Shown here: piece after piece, positions 18,470 through 28,872 of the stretch
How the letters are laid out: each line of letters opens with the position of its first letter
Numbering within the stretch: the stretch's first letter is position 1
Assembly: GCA_019751875.1 (NCBI GenBank)
Contig: JAIEMV010000003.1
Location: 124,001-188,000, forward strand
Origin: Hyphomicrobium sp.
GTDB taxonomy: Bacteria; Pseudomonadota; Alphaproteobacteria; Rhizobiales; Hyphomicrobiaceae
Reading direction: 5' to 3'
Length of the DNA stretch: 64,000 bases
Notes under the pieces: generated by a model
Databases searched by the model: none
What the model was told of the DNA's origin: nothing
The model's input: only the letters and a program-made list of their open reading frames with translations
Position numbers and translations under genes: made by a program

Positions 18470-20260
18470 GTGGCCCTGCCTCCGTTGCCGAAGAACGCCC
18501 CGTTCAGCGCCGAAGATCTCGCCTTTCTCAATCAACTGGTGCAGCGCTCGACGCCACTCCAGCGTAGCTGGCTGTCCGGCTTTCTCGCCGGCCTCGATGC
18601 GGCGCAGGGTGGTGCCGGCGCGGTAGCTGCCGTGCAGGCCGTACCGGCTCAGCGGCCGCGCGTGCCGTTGACGATCCTCTACGGCAGCGAAAGCGGCAAC
18701 GCCGAGGCGCTCGCTTACAAGGCGAAGAAAACCGCGGCCAAGCTCAACTGCGATGCCAAGGTCGTGGACATGGGCGACATCGACGTCGCTTCGCTGGCGA
18801 AGTCGAAGAACCTCGCGGTCTACGTCTCGACGTGGGGCGAGGGCGATCCTCCGCAGCGGGCCGTCGATTTCTATAAGGAGTTGATGAGCGATGCCGCGCC
18901 GCGTCTCGACGGCGTGAAGTACGCAGTGCTGTCGCTGGGTGATACGGCGTATGTGAATTTCTGCGAGACGGGCAAGAGGATCGATGCGCGTCTGGGGGAA
19001 CTCGGCGCGACGCGCATCCACGACCGGATCGATCTCGATCTCGATTTCGCCAAGGCGGCGTCGGCCTGGACCGATGCGATGCTGGAGAAGTTCTCGCCTG
19101 CGGTGGAGGCACCGTCCGCCACCGTCGTGCATGTGGATTTCAAGAGTGCCGCGATCGACGACGAACCGGCCGAGCCGCTGTACACGGCGGAAGATCCGGC
19201 CGAAGCGGAGATCTCGGCACTCGTGAACCTCAACGGCTCGGGTTCGTCGCGGGAGACGTATCATGTCGAACTCGCCGTCGAGGCGGATGGGTTCACCTAT
19301 GAACCCGGCGCGGCCATAGGTGTGCTGCCGGAAAACGATCCGGCGCTGGCGGCGGACCTGGCGCGCGCGGTAGGGCTCGATGGCGATGCGTCGCTCGTTG
19401 CGAAGATCGCTCGGGGCTACGACATCACAACGCTGTCGCGTGCGACGGTGGACGCCTATGCCAAGCTGACGGGCCGCAAGGACTTGGCCAAGCTCACCGA
19501 TGCGGAGGCGCTCGCCAAGTTTTCAGCGGACCGGCAGCTGGTCGATTTGCTGTCGGAGTATCCTGAGAAGCTCACGGCAGAACAGTTGCTCGGTCTGTTA
19601 CGCCCGCTGCCGGGGCGGCTCTACTCCGTGGCGTCCAGCATCAAGGCGCATCCGGGCGAAGCGCATCTGCTGATCGGTGCGGTGCGCTGGTCGAGCCATG
19701 GGCGCAAGCGCGGCGGTGTCGCGTCCACGTATCTCGCGGATCGACGCAAGGTCGGCGACAGGGTGCGTGTGTACGTGAAGCCGAACCGCCATTACGCGCT
19801 GCCCGCCGACGGCAATCGTCCGATCATCATGATCGGCGCCGGGACCGGTGTGGCGCCCTATCGCGGGTTCATCGAGGACCGTGTTGAAACGGGCGCCAAG
19901 GGCAAGAGTTGGCTGTTCTTCGGCGAGCGAAACTACACGAACGACTTCCTGTACCAGCTTGAATGGCAGGATCACCTCGCATCGGGCGCGCTGTCGCGGA
20001 TCGACGTAGCGTTCTCGCGCGACCAGCCGGAGAAGATCTACGTGCAGCACCGGCTGTGGCAACAGCGTCGGGATATTCTGGCGTGGCTGGACGACGGCGC
20101 GCACCTGTATGTCTGCGGAGACGAGAAGGGCATGGCGAAGGACGTGGACAACACGCTCGTCAAAATCCTGGCCGAGCCGCTGAAGGGCGATGAGGACGCG
20201 GGCCGGGCGAAGCTGAAAGAGCTGACCAAGGCCGGGCGCTACCAGCGCGACGTTTATTAG
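18470..20260 (+). CDS. cysJ: Assimilatory sulfite reductase flavoprotein (alpha) subunit
   Basis: Flavodoxin domain (LYGSESGNAEALAYKAKK) plus FAD/NADPH reductase domain (MIGAGTGVAPYRGFIEDR, C-terminal KAGRYQRDVY); GTG start. Confidence 0.92.
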   Translation: MALPPLPKNAPFSAEDLAFLNQLVQRSTPLQRSWLSGFLAGLDAAQGGAGAVAAVQAVPAQRPRVPLTILYGSESGNAEALAYKAKKTAAKLNCDAKVVDMGDIDVASLAKSKNLAVYVSTWGEGDPPQRAVDFYKELMSDAAPRLDGVKYAVLSLGDTAYVNFCETGKRIDARLGELGATRIHDRIDLDLDFAKAASAWTDAMLEKFSPAVEAPSATVVHVDFKSAAIDDEPAEPLYTAEDPAEAEISALVNLNGSGSSRETYHVELAVEADGFTYEPGAAIGVLPENDPALAADLARAVGLDGDASLVAKIARGYDITTLSRATVDAYAKLTGRKDLAKLTDAEALAKFSADRQLVDLLSEYPEKLTAEQLLGLLRPLPGRLYSVASSIKAHPGEAHLLIGAVRWSSHGRKRGGVASTYLADRRKVGDRVRVYVKPNRHYALPADGNRPIIMIGAGTGVAPYRGFIEDRVETGAKGKSWLFFGERNYTNDFLYQLEWQDHLASGALSRIDVAFSRDQPEKIYVQHRLWQQRRDILAWLDDGAHLYVCGDEKGMAKDVDNTLVKILAEPLKGDEDAGRAKLKELTKAGRYQRDVY

Positions 20261-20309
20261 CGTTACTCGGTAACCGGCAGCCGGGTGAATACAGCCGTAG
20301 GGTCTGGGT

Positions 20310-20429
20310 ATGGGAAAACGACTGAAGTTTGGAATTACCCAGCAGATCAGCGAGGCGCTGTCTCGTTGTGAAACCGTCGGCAAGATGTTGAACGGGTTGA
20401 TACGATCACTCAACAAGTCCACGAGCTAA
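20310..20429 (+). pseudogene. C-terminal remnant of an S23-type four-helix-bundle protein (39 codons)
   Basis: MGKRLKFGITQQISEALSRCETVGKMLNGLIRSLNKSTS*; 'VGKMLNGLIRSL' resembles the C-terminus of S23/four-helix-bundle proteins. Confidence 0.5.
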
Positions 20430-20476
20430 CTTTCTAACGGTTGCCGGTTGCCGGTGGCCGGACCCCGGAGAAGACC

Positions 20477-22204
20477 ATGACCGAGCGCGCGAAGAACGAA
20501 GTCGTCAAGGAGAACAGCCGCCTGTTGCGTGGGGGGATCGCGGATGGTCTGACACACGTCGAGACTGGGGCGATCGACGAAGACGACACGATGCTCCTGA
20601 AGTTCCACGGGTCCTACATGCAGGACGACCGGGACGTTCGTGCGGAGCGGACGAAGAAAAAGCTGGAGAAGGCGTTCTCTTTCATGATCCGGCTGCGGCT
20701 GCCCGGCGGACATGTGACACCGGAGCAGTGGCTGAAGCTCGACGATATCGCAGGCACCTATGCCAACGGCACGCTGCGGCTGACCACGCGGGCGACATTC
20801 CAGTATCACGGCGTCATCAAGTCGAACTTGAAGCGGACGATGCAGGCGATCAACGCGGCGTGCATCGACACGATTGCCGCGTGTGGTGACGTCAATCGCA
20901 ATGTCATGTCGGCATCGCATCCGTTCCTCTCGAAGGTGCACAAGGAAGCGGAAAAACTGGCGATCGCCTTCAGCAATCATCTGCTGCCACGCACGGGCGC
21001 CTATCACGAGATCTGGCTCGACGATCAGAAGGTGATCGATACGTCTGCGGCGACCGAGGAGAGCGAGCCGATCTATGGGCCGCTGTATCTGCCGCGCAAG
21101 TTCAAGACGGTGGTGGCCGTACCGCCGGACAACGATGTCGATGTCTTCGCGCACTGCCTCGGCTACATCGCCATCGTCGAAAAGGGCGAGGTCGTCGGCT
21201 ACAACGTGACCGTCGGTGGCGGCATGGGTATGACGCATGGCGAGACGGATACGTTTCCGCGCACCGCCGACATGCTCGGCTTCTGCACGCCGGAGCAGGC
21301 GATCGATGTGGGCGAGAAGGTCGTGACGGTGCAGCGCGACTGGGGCAACCGGGCCGTGCGCAAGAACGCTCGGCTGAAGTATACGATCGAGCGCGTCGGC
21401 ATCGATGCATTCCGTGCAGAAGTGGAGAAGCGGTGCGGGTATCAGCTTGGCGCGCCGCGGCCGTTTTCGTTCACGTCAACCGGCGATCCGATTGGCTGGC
21501 GGCAGTCGCTCGACGGCAAGGCAGCAGATAAGAAGTGGCACCTGACGCTTTATGTCGAAAACGGGCGCGTAAAGGACACAGCCACTGTGAAGATGCGGAC
21601 GGCGCTGCGCGAGATTGCGCTGGCGGGCGGCGTCGACTTCGTCGTCACGTCGAACCAGAATCTCGTGATCGCCAATGTGACGGCGAAGCAGAAGCCAAAG
21701 ATCGAGGCCCTGCTGGCGAAGCATGGCGTGGTGATCGGAACGTCGTCGGGATTGCGGCGCAACGCGATGGCGTGCGTGGCGCTGCCGACCTGTGCGCTGG
21801 CGCTGGCTGAGAGCGAGCGGTTCCTTCCGGGGCTCATCACTGATCTGGAAGACATCCTCGATGCGGCGGGATTGCGCGAGGAAGACATTGTCATCCGCAT
21901 GACAGGGTGTCCCAACGGGTGCGCGCGGCCGTATCTGGCGGAGATTGGTTTTGTCGGTCGCTCACCAGGGCTCTACAATTTGTATCTGGGCGCGGCCTTC
22001 AACGGCACGCGGCTGTCGAAGCTTTATGCGCAGGATGTAAATCGGGAGCAGATCCTGAAACTGCTGGAGCCGGTCATCAAGCGCTACGCGACGGAGCGGA
22101 CCGAAGGCGAGCACTTCGGCGATTTCGTGGTTCGCGCCGGCATCGTCGCGGCGACAACGGCGGGCAATAACTTCCACGAGAGCGTCGTGCTGGCAAAGGC
22201 GTGA
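20477..22204 (+). CDS. cysI: Nitrite/sulfite reductase hemoprotein subunit
   Basis: Sirohaem/4Fe-4S reductase motifs (PTCALALAESER, RMTGCPNGCARPYLAEIGFVGR). Confidence 0.93.
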   Translation: MTERAKNEVVKENSRLLRGGIADGLTHVETGAIDEDDTMLLKFHGSYMQDDRDVRAERTKKKLEKAFSFMIRLRLPGGHVTPEQWLKLDDIAGTYANGTLRLTTRATFQYHGVIKSNLKRTMQAINAACIDTIAACGDVNRNVMSASHPFLSKVHKEAEKLAIAFSNHLLPRTGAYHEIWLDDQKVIDTSAATEESEPIYGPLYLPRKFKTVVAVPPDNDVDVFAHCLGYIAIVEKGEVVGYNVTVGGGMGMTHGETDTFPRTADMLGFCTPEQAIDVGEKVVTVQRDWGNRAVRKNARLKYTIERVGIDAFRAEVEKRCGYQLGAPRPFSFTSTGDPIGWRQSLDGKAADKKWHLTLYVENGRVKDTATVKMRTALREIALAGGVDFVVTSNQNLVIANVTAKQKPKIEALLAKHGVVIGTSSGLRRNAMACVALPTCALALAESERFLPGLITDLEDILDAAGLREEDIVIRMTGCPNGCARPYLAEIGFVGRSPGLYNLYLGAAFNGTRLSKLYAQDVNREQILKLLEPVIKRYATERTEGEHFGDFVVRAGIVAATTAGNNFHESVVLAKA

Positions 22205-22231
22205 GGCCTGACACTGGCGATGCGGTGCGCG

Positions 22232-22591
22232 CTACAGGCTCGTGTTCATCTTGCGGATGCGGTTCGCAAGGATCGCCATGATGTGGAGGGCGAACTCGGG
22301 CGTTTCCTGCACGAGGGCCAGGAACTGCGCGCGGCTCAGTTCAAGGACTTCGGTCGGTTCCATGGCGATGGCGGCGGCGCTGCGCGGAGCCTCATCGATC
22401 AAGGCCATCTCGCCGAACACTCCACCAGGCCCAACGTTTTCCAAGATGGTGCCGTAGGTGACGATCTGGATGCGGCCGGAGCAGACGATGTAGAGGTGGC
22501 TCGCCGCGTCGTCCTGCTTGAATACCTTTTCCCCGGCATCGAAAGCGTGCGACGTGGCGCCGACTTCCACAAGGCTGGAATACTCGATCAT
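22232..22591 (-). CDS. Stand-alone cyclic nucleotide-binding domain protein
   Basis: FKQDDAASHLYIVCSGRIQIVTYGTILENVGPGGVFGEMALIDEAPRSAAAIA. Confidence 0.88.
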   Translation of the reverse strand: MIEYSSLVEVGATSHAFDAGEKVFKQDDAASHLYIVCSGRIQIVTYGTILENVGPGGVFGEMALIDEAPRSAAAIAMEPTEVLELSRAQFLALVQETPEFALHIMAILANRIRKMNTSL

Positions 22592-22657
22592 GGCGACTTC
22601 GCTCCGGTTGGAGGTTAAGTCTAGGCGCGCTCTAATGCGGCTGCAAGTCAGGCACGA

Positions 22658-23458
22658 TCAGCGCGTCAGCAACGTGTAAGCGGCAAAGCAAAGCACGGTC
22701 GCGAGGCCGATGCGCAAGGCCCAGTCGGGCAGCCTTCCGGTCAGCCGCGACCCGATGAGAATTCCGGGGATCGATCCGCACAGCAGCGCTGCCAGGAGCG
22801 TGACATCGATGTGTCCCATCCCGGCATGGCCCACCCCCGCGACGAAGGTGAGAGGGACGGCGTGGACAATGTCCGTGCCGACGACGCGGCGCGCGAGCAT
22901 GTGAGGGTAGAGTGCCGTCAGCGCCGCGACACCGATGGCGCCGGCCCCGACGGAGGTCAAAGCAACCGCAGCACCGAGGATGAGGCCGAAGATGGCGGTT
23001 GCCAGCCGCCGGACGGGGGTCTCAGTTAACGGATCGTCGGAGGGGTGCGACTGCCAGCGCTTTAGAACGGGGAACGCCAGAATGGCCGAAGCGCTGACGA
23101 GGAGCGTTAGGGCAAGTCCCTTTTTCACATAAGCGGCAACCAACGCCGTGTCGGGCTCGGCAAGGTAGAGCCAGATCAGGACCGCCGCGGCGCCGGGGAG
23201 ACTGCCGGCGGCCAGCCAACCCAGGATTGGCCAGTCGACGTTCGCAAGCCTCTGATGGCGCCAAGCGGCACTCATTTTTGTGACGGCAGCGAACAGCAGA
23301 TCGGTCCCGACCGCTACGGCCGGTGGAACTCCGACACCGGAGATGAGCAGGGGCGTCGTCAGCGATCCGGCCCCGACACCGGTGATGCCGATGAGAAATC
23401 CGATAACGAAGCCGCCGGAAAGGATCAGGCCGAGCGAATTTGCGATCAACACGTCCAT
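22658..23458 (-). CDS. TauE/SafE family sulfite exporter-like permease
   Basis: GFVIGFLIGITGVGAGSLTTPLLI, multi-TM. Confidence 0.88.
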   Translation of the reverse strand: MDVLIANSLGLILSGGFVIGFLIGITGVGAGSLTTPLLISGVGVPPAVAVGTDLLFAAVTKMSAAWRHQRLANVDWPILGWLAAGSLPGAAAVLIWLYLAEPDTALVAAYVKKGLALTLLVSASAILAFPVLKRWQSHPSDDPLTETPVRRLATAIFGLILGAAVALTSVGAGAIGVAALTALYPHMLARRVVGTDIVHAVPLTFVAGVGHAGMGHIDVTLLAALLCGSIPGILIGSRLTGRLPDWALRIGLATVLCFAAYTLLTR

Positions 23459-23470
23459 CGTCTCGCAAGC

Positions 23471-24199
23471 TCAAGCCAGTGAATTCAGAAGGGTGCGGAG
23501 GCTCAGCAACACGACAACCGTGCCGACCATGATCATGAGCACCTTATCGGGGATGTGCTTTGTCGCATAGGCAGCAAACGGCGCTGCGATGATGCCACCG
23601 AGGATGAGCCCGGTGATGATCGGCCAGAGATCGAGACCGACGGTCAGGAAAAACGTCGTCGAGATCGTCAGGGTTACGAAAAACTCAGCCAGATTGACTG
23701 TGCCGATGGCGTAGCGCGGGGTCGTGCCCTGTCCGAGAAGAGAGGACGTGACGAGAGGTCCCCAACCGCCGCCGCCGACCGCATCGAGGAAGCCACCGAA
23801 CAGCCCCAGAGGAGCGACGGCTTTGGGTTCGACGCCCTCTCGCTTTTCCTTCTGGCCGACGGCCTTCCAGACGATGAACAGACCGAGAAGCAGCAGATAT
23901 ATGGCGATGAACGGTTTCAGCTTTTCGCCGGGGAGCGAGGACAACGCATAGGCGCCAAGAGCGCCGCCGACCATGCCGGGGACGACGAGGCGGACGAGCA
24001 GCTTTCGGTCGATGTTGCCGAGTTTCCAATGGGCGGCGCCGGATGCGGCCGTCGTGAATGTCTCGGCTGCGTGGACACACGCGCTTGCCGTCGCCGGTGG
24101 AACGCCCATGCTGAGCAAGGCGGTCGATGCGCTGATGCCATAGGCCATGCCGATGGCGCCATCGACCATCTGCGCGACGAAGCCCACGACGGCAAACAA
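23471..24199 (-). CDS. TauE/SafE family permease (second, adjacent paralogue)
   Basis: VGFVAQMVDGAIGMAYGISAST…, FGGFLDAVGGGGWGPLVTSSLL; start uncertain (TTG). Confidence 0.87.
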   Translation of the reverse strand: MFAVVGFVAQMVDGAIGMAYGISASTALLSMGVPPATASACVHAAETFTTAASGAAHWKLGNIDRKLLVRLVVPGMVGGALGAYALSSLPGEKLKPFIAIYLLLLGLFIVWKAVGQKEKREGVEPKAVAPLGLFGGFLDAVGGGGWGPLVTSSLLGQGTTPRYAIGTVNLAEFFVTLTISTTFFLTVGLDLWPIITGLILGGIIAAPFAAYATKHIPDKVLMIMVGTVVVLLSLRTLLNSLA

Positions 24200-24254
24200 T
24201 ATGACGTCTTCAAAAATGGCGGTGGTCTTTCGATGAGAGCCGGACGATCCAGAT

Positions 24255-25763
24255 TCAGATCACATAATCCGGTAGGCTTTCAACCTCGACGGCGACGCCA
24301 GCAGAGCGAAGCAGCAACGCGACTTCGTTCGAGCGGCGGCGGAACTCGGCTTCACCCTCCGGCGTGTTGGCAACGTCCGAGCATAACCCGCGTGCCAGCA
24401 TCGCGCGTGTCAGGAGAAATACGTTGTCCTGTTGCTGAATGTCGGGGCTTGCCGCCGTGACGGTGCCGCCGGCGATCGTCGCGCCGGAGATGGCATCGAC
24501 GAGCATGAAGGAGCCCGTCTCCTGGGCTTCGGCAAAGCGATCGATGGCGGTGGCGCGGCCGAGGGCGAGGTTCGCGATGGCAATGTCGTTGACCTTGCAG
24601 GCCGTGGCGGGGTGGACCGCAAGTGAATCGAGGTCGAGGAGCGACTTGATCTCGATGTTCGTCACCGGAACGAGATCGGTCGCGGTGCGTACGAGATAGC
24701 TGCCTTTCTTGTCGAAAGGAACTTCGGAGAGCCAGACGAAGCGCGCTTCCAGGGTGCGGGCGACGACGGGGGCCGCTTCGGGGGCTGCGAGAACGGAGCC
24801 GCGCGACACATCGAGATCGGTGTCGAGTTGGATGGCGACGGCCTGGCCTTGGATGGCTTCTTCGTAATCGCGGTCCATGGTGGCGATGCGCTGCACCTTT
24901 GCGGTGCGGCGGCTCACCGGATCGAGCACGGTGTCGCCGACCCTGATGGTGCCCGACGAGATCGTGCCGGCAAGGCCGCGGAAATCGGCGCGGGTATCGC
25001 GGAGAACCGTTTGCACGGGCATGCGGAAGGCCCCGACCGGCTCAGTGCCGCGGCTCGGGATCTCTTCCAGGTGTTGCAGCAGAGAGGGGCCCGTATACCA
25101 GGGCATGTGCTTCGACTTCGCGGCAACGTTATCGCCGGAGACGGCCGCCACCGGAATGGCAACGGCTTCGCGGAACCCGAAGCGCCACATCAGCGTGCGG
25201 AACTCGTGCTCGATCTGCCGGAAGCGGCTCTCCGACCAGTCGACGAGGTCCATTTTGTTGACGGCGAGAATGACGCGTTTCAGGCCGACGAGATCGAGGA
25301 TGGCGGCGTGGCGGCGGGTCTGCGTCTTGATGCCGTGGCGCGCGTCGATCAGCATGATGGCGACATCGGCGTGCGAGGCGCCTGATGCCATGTTGCGCGT
25401 ATATTGTTCGTGGCCAGGGCTGTCGATGACGACAAGGCGACGCGTGGCGGTGTCGAAGTAGCGCCAGGCAATGTCAATCGTGATGCCCTGTTCGCGCTCC
25501 GCGACGAGACCATCCATCAATAGCGAGAAATCGGGATTGCCGCCGTCCACCCTGCGCCCGCGTTCGAGCGTGGCGCGCTGGTCGTCGAAAAGGTCTGTTG
25601 CGTCCCATAGCAGGCGGCCGATGAGCGTGGACTTGCCATCGTCGACGGAACCGCAGGTGAGGACGCGAAGCAAGCCTGACAGTTCTGGCGCAGCCGTGGC
25701 CAGGGCGCCGGGCTTCAAGAGCGGTGTCACGTTGGACTCCTTGAGGGCCGTATGTGCGGTCAT
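24255..25763 (-). CDS. cysN: Sulfate adenylyltransferase subunit 1 (GTPase)
   Basis: LTCGSVDDGKSTLIGRLLWD, DIAWRYFDT, DSPGHEQYTRNM. Confidence 0.95.
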   Translation of the reverse strand: MTAHTALKESNVTPLLKPGALATAAPELSGLLRVLTCGSVDDGKSTLIGRLLWDATDLFDDQRATLERGRRVDGGNPDFSLLMDGLVAEREQGITIDIAWRYFDTATRRLVVIDSPGHEQYTRNMASGASHADVAIMLIDARHGIKTQTRRHAAILDLVGLKRVILAVNKMDLVDWSESRFRQIEHEFRTLMWRFGFREAVAIPVAAVSGDNVAAKSKHMPWYTGPSLLQHLEEIPSRGTEPVGAFRMPVQTVLRDTRADFRGLAGTISSGTIRVGDTVLDPVSRRTAKVQRIATMDRDYEEAIQGQAVAIQLDTDLDVSRGSVLAAPEAAPVVARTLEARFVWLSEVPFDKKGSYLVRTATDLVPVTNIEIKSLLDLDSLAVHPATACKVNDIAIANLALGRATAIDRFAEAQETGSFMLVDAISGATIAGGTVTAASPDIQQQDNVFLLTRAMLARGLCSDVANTPEGEAEFRRRSNEVALLLRSAGVAVEVESLPDYVI

Positions 25764-26668
25764 CAGAAGTATCCTTCCTGCTTTTTCTTCTCCATGGCGC
25801 CAACCTGATCGTGGTCGATCAGACGGCCGGAGCGTTCAGACACACGGGCGCCGAGCGTTTCAGCGACGACCTCTTCCAGCGTTGTTGCGGTGGATTCGAC
25901 ACCGGCCGTCAGAGGCCAGCACCCGAGCGTGCGGAAGCGCACCGAGCGCATGACCGGCTTCTCACCGGGCTTCAGTGGGAAGCGGTCATCGTCGTACATG
26001 AGGATCTGGCCGTTGCGCTCGATGGTGGGGCGTTCCTTCGCCATGTAGAGGGGAACGACCTCGAGCTTCTCGCGCAGAATGTAGCGCCAGATGTCGCGCT
26101 CGGTCCAATTAGAGAGCGGGAAGATGCGGGCGGTCTCACCGGCGCCGAGGCGGCCGTTCAACAAACGCCACATTTCGGGGCGCTGGCGACGCGGATCCCA
26201 GCGATGACCTTCGGCGCGGAATGAGAAGACGCGCTCTTTAGCGCGGCTTGCTTCCTCATCCCGGCGCGCGCCCCCGAAGGCGCCGTCAAAGCCATATTTA
26301 TCGAGCCCCGCCTTCAGCGGCACCGTCTTCATGATGTCGGTGTAGATCGAGGGCGCGTAGTCATAGGGGTTCACGCCCTTGGCGATGGCGTCGTGGTTCG
26401 TCATTTCGATCAGTTCGAGACCGAACTCCTTCACCCACTTGTCGCGGAAGGCGATCATCTCCTTGAACTTCCACGTGGTGTTCACGTGCAGAATCGGAAA
26501 CGGCAGCTTGCCGGGCCAAAAAGCCTTGCGGGCGAGGTGGAGGAGAACGGTGGAGTCCTTGCCGATCGAATAGAGCAGCACCGGCTTGCGGAACTGGGCC
26601 GCCGCCTCGCGGAAGATGTGGATGCTCTCGGATTCGAGCAGATCGAGATGAGAAAAATGCGCGGTCAT
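25763..26668 (-). CDS. cysD: Sulfate adenylyltransferase subunit 2
   Basis: [41 protein letters not shown]; 1-nt overlap with cysN. Confidence 0.95.
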   Translation of the reverse strand: MTAHFSHLDLLESESIHIFREAAAQFRKPVLLYSIGKDSTVLLHLARKAFWPGKLPFPILHVNTTWKFKEMIAFRDKWVKEFGLELIEMTNHDAIAKGVNPYDYAPSIYTDIMKTVPLKAGLDKYGFDGAFGGARRDEEASRAKERVFSFRAEGHRWDPRRQRPEMWRLLNGRLGAGETARIFPLSNWTERDIWRYILREKLEVVPLYMAKERPTIERNGQILMYDDDRFPLKPGEKPVMRSVRFRTLGCWPLTAGVESTATTLEEVVAETLGARVSERSGRLIDHDQVGAMEKKKQEGYF

Positions 26669-27456
26669 GCTGCGGCGTCCTTTACTTTCGGGCGGTTGTG
26701 GAGCCCGCATTCCTTGCCGTCTTCGTTCTCCCACCACCAGCGGCCGGCGCGGATGTCTTCGCCGGGGCGGATGGCGCGCGTACAGGGCTGGCAGCCGATC
26801 GAAGGGAAGCCCTGACTGTGCAGCGCGTTGAGGGGTACTGCGTTGTCGGAGACATAGGCTTCAAGAGTTTCGAGCGACCAGTCGGCGATCGGGTTCAGCT
26901 TGATGAGGTTCTGGTTTGCGTCCCACGCGGCGAAGGGGACGTGCGCGCGACCGGCAGACTGGTCGCGGCGCAGACCGGTGATCCAGCCGGCAGCACCCAC
27001 GAGTGCCCTGTTCAGCGGGCGCACCTTGCGGACGTCGCAGCAGGCTTTGCGGTTCTCGATGGCCTGGCGAAAACCCATGATGCCGTCGCGGGCGACGAGG
27101 GCTTCGACGTCGGAGGCTTCGGGAAACACGACGCGGATGCGGCGGCCGTAGCGGGCTTCCGTCGCGTCCAGGGTCTCAAGCGTCTCGGGAAAGTGGCGGC
27201 CGGTATCGAGGGTAAAGACGTCGAAGGGGAGGTCAGCGGTGGCGATGGCGGCGAAGACGGCCTGATCCTCAATGCCCAGGGACGTGGAGAAGGCCACGCG
27301 TCCGGGGACGTGTTCGGCGATCAGGCGCAGACGTGCGTCGAGGCTCGGTGCGGCGGCAAGCGCAGCGTCCAAGGTGGCTGCCAGTGCGGGGCCTGCGGAC
27401 GAGGGCGGCTGGCTCGCGGCCCCGGCGGGCTGCGGGTTGAATGAGGAACGTGTCAT
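26665..27456 (-). CDS. cysH: Phosphoadenylyl-/adenylyl-sulfate reductase
   Basis: [39 protein letters not shown] (CC…CxxC, APS-reductase-like cysteines). Confidence 0.93.
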   Translation of the reverse strand: MTRSSFNPQPAGAASQPPSSAGPALAATLDAALAAAPSLDARLRLIAEHVPGRVAFSTSLGIEDQAVFAAIATADLPFDVFTLDTGRHFPETLETLDATEARYGRRIRVVFPEASDVEALVARDGIMGFRQAIENRKACCDVRKVRPLNRALVGAAGWITGLRRDQSAGRAHVPFAAWDANQNLIKLNPIADWSLETLEAYVSDNAVPLNALHSQGFPSIGCQPCTRAIRPGEDIRAGRWWWENEDGKECGLHNRPKVKDAAA

Positions 27457-27666
27457 GGGACCTCCGGACGAACGGGAACCTAAGCGAAACCAATCCCAAA
27501 TAGAAGGGCTTGTTAGAAAAAAGAACGGATTGCTTTCCAGAAGGGGTGCCGAGAGAGAAAAATTTTGCGTTTGTGCGCTGCGGTGGCACGGGCGTGCGAG
27601 AGGGTGGGAGGGGCGCACGAGGTGCGTTCCGCGAGGGCCGCCGAATGCGGGACGCAGTGGTTCTGG

Positions 27667-28872
27667 TTATGCCTCGAGCCAAGCGAGGACGCCGGTGGCG
27701 GCGGCGACGCCGGTGGAGAGCGTGGCCTGCAAGAGGTAGCCGCCCGTGGGCGCGTCCCAATCGAGCATTTCGCCGGCGAGGAATGTGCCCGGGCGGGTCT
27801 TCAGCATCAGGTTTTCATCGAGCGCGTCGAAGGGGACGCCGCCAGCGGTGGAGATGGCGCGGTCGAGACCGGAGGTGCCTTTGACCGTGAGCGGCAGAGA
27901 CTTGATGAGGCGGGCGAGATCCTCGGGTTCCGCGGGGAGGTCGCGCGAGGCTTCGCGGAGCAGGCCGATGGCGGCAGGCGAGAGCTTCAGGCATTTGCGC
28001 AGCCAGTTCGCAACGGAATCCTTTCCGCGCGGCCGTCGCAGTCTGTTCGCGACGATGTCGTGCGGCTCGTCTGGCTTGAGGTCAAGTTGGATCGTGACCC
28101 ATGCACCGCCTTGCGTCCGCGCTGCGATGGTGGACGAGAGTGCGTAGACAGCCCCGCCCTCCAGGCCTTGGCGTGTGACGACGGCTTCGCCGCGCTGGGT
28201 CTCGCCTTCGAAGGTGACAGCGACGCGCTTCAACGGTTGGCCGGAATAGCGTGATCGGAAATGGTCGCTCCAATCGACATGCAGCCCGCAATTGGAGGCG
28301 ACGAACGGCGCGACGGGGATGCCGTTCTCTTCCAGGGTCGTGCGCCATGCGCCATCGGAGCCAAGCCGCGGCCAACTGGCGCCGCCGAGCGCGAGAATGG
28401 TTGCATCACAGGGGAATGCGACGGCGGGCGCGCCGTTGTCGCTGATGAGGGGCTGGCCGTTGTCACTCCAGCCGAGCCACGTGTGGTGCAATTTAATTTC
28501 GACACCATGGGCATTGAGGCGACGCAGCCAGGCGCGCAGGAGCGGGGACGCCTTCATCGCTTTTGGAAAGATGCGTCCGCTCGAGCCGACAAAGGTTTCC
28601 TGGCCGAGGCCTTCGGCCCACGAGACGACATCGACCGGCGAGTGGGCCTCGATGAAGCGCGCTATTTTGGATGCGCTGGTGCCGTAACGAGGCAAGAAGG
28701 TTTCGATCGCCTCCGAGTGGGTGAGGTTGAGGCCTCCGCGTCCGGCCATGAGAAACTTGCGCGCGGGTGAGGGCATGCGTTCAAAAATGGTGACGCGGAG
28801 GCCCTGCTGGCTCAGGACTTCGGCGGCGGCCAGGCCTGCGGGGCCGGCCCCTATGATGGCGACGTGCTTCAA
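27667..28872 (-). CDS. NAD(P)/FAD-dependent oxidoreductase (HI0933/BaiN-like flavoprotein)
   Basis: MKHVAIIGAGPAGLAAAEVLSQQGLRVTIFERM; AGRGGLNLTHSE; AGEMLDWDAPTGGYLLQ. Confidence 0.88.
   Translation of the reverse strand: MKHVAIIGAGPAGLAAAEVLSQQGLRVTIFERMPSPARKFLMAGRGGLNLTHSEAIETFLPRYGTSASKIARFIEAHSPVDVVSWAEGLGQETFVGSSGRIFPKAMKASPLLRAWLRRLNAHGVEIKLHHTWLGWSDNGQPLISDNGAPAVAFPCDATILALGGASWPRLGSDGAWRTTLEENGIPVAPFVASNCGLHVDWSDHFRSRYSGQPLKRVAVTFEGETQRGEAVVTRQGLEGGAVYALSSTIAARTQGGAWVTIQLDLKPDEPHDIVANRLRRPRGKDSVANWLRKCLKLSPAAIGLLREASRDLPAEPEDLARLIKSLPLTVKGTSGLDRAISTAGGVPFDALDENLMLKTRPGTFLAGEMLDWDAPTGGYLLQATLSTGVAAATGVLAWLEA

Noticed and set aside
23555-24460. 301-aa plus-strand ORF
   Set aside because: Antisense to the TauE/SafE gene and the cysN end; no domain recognised.
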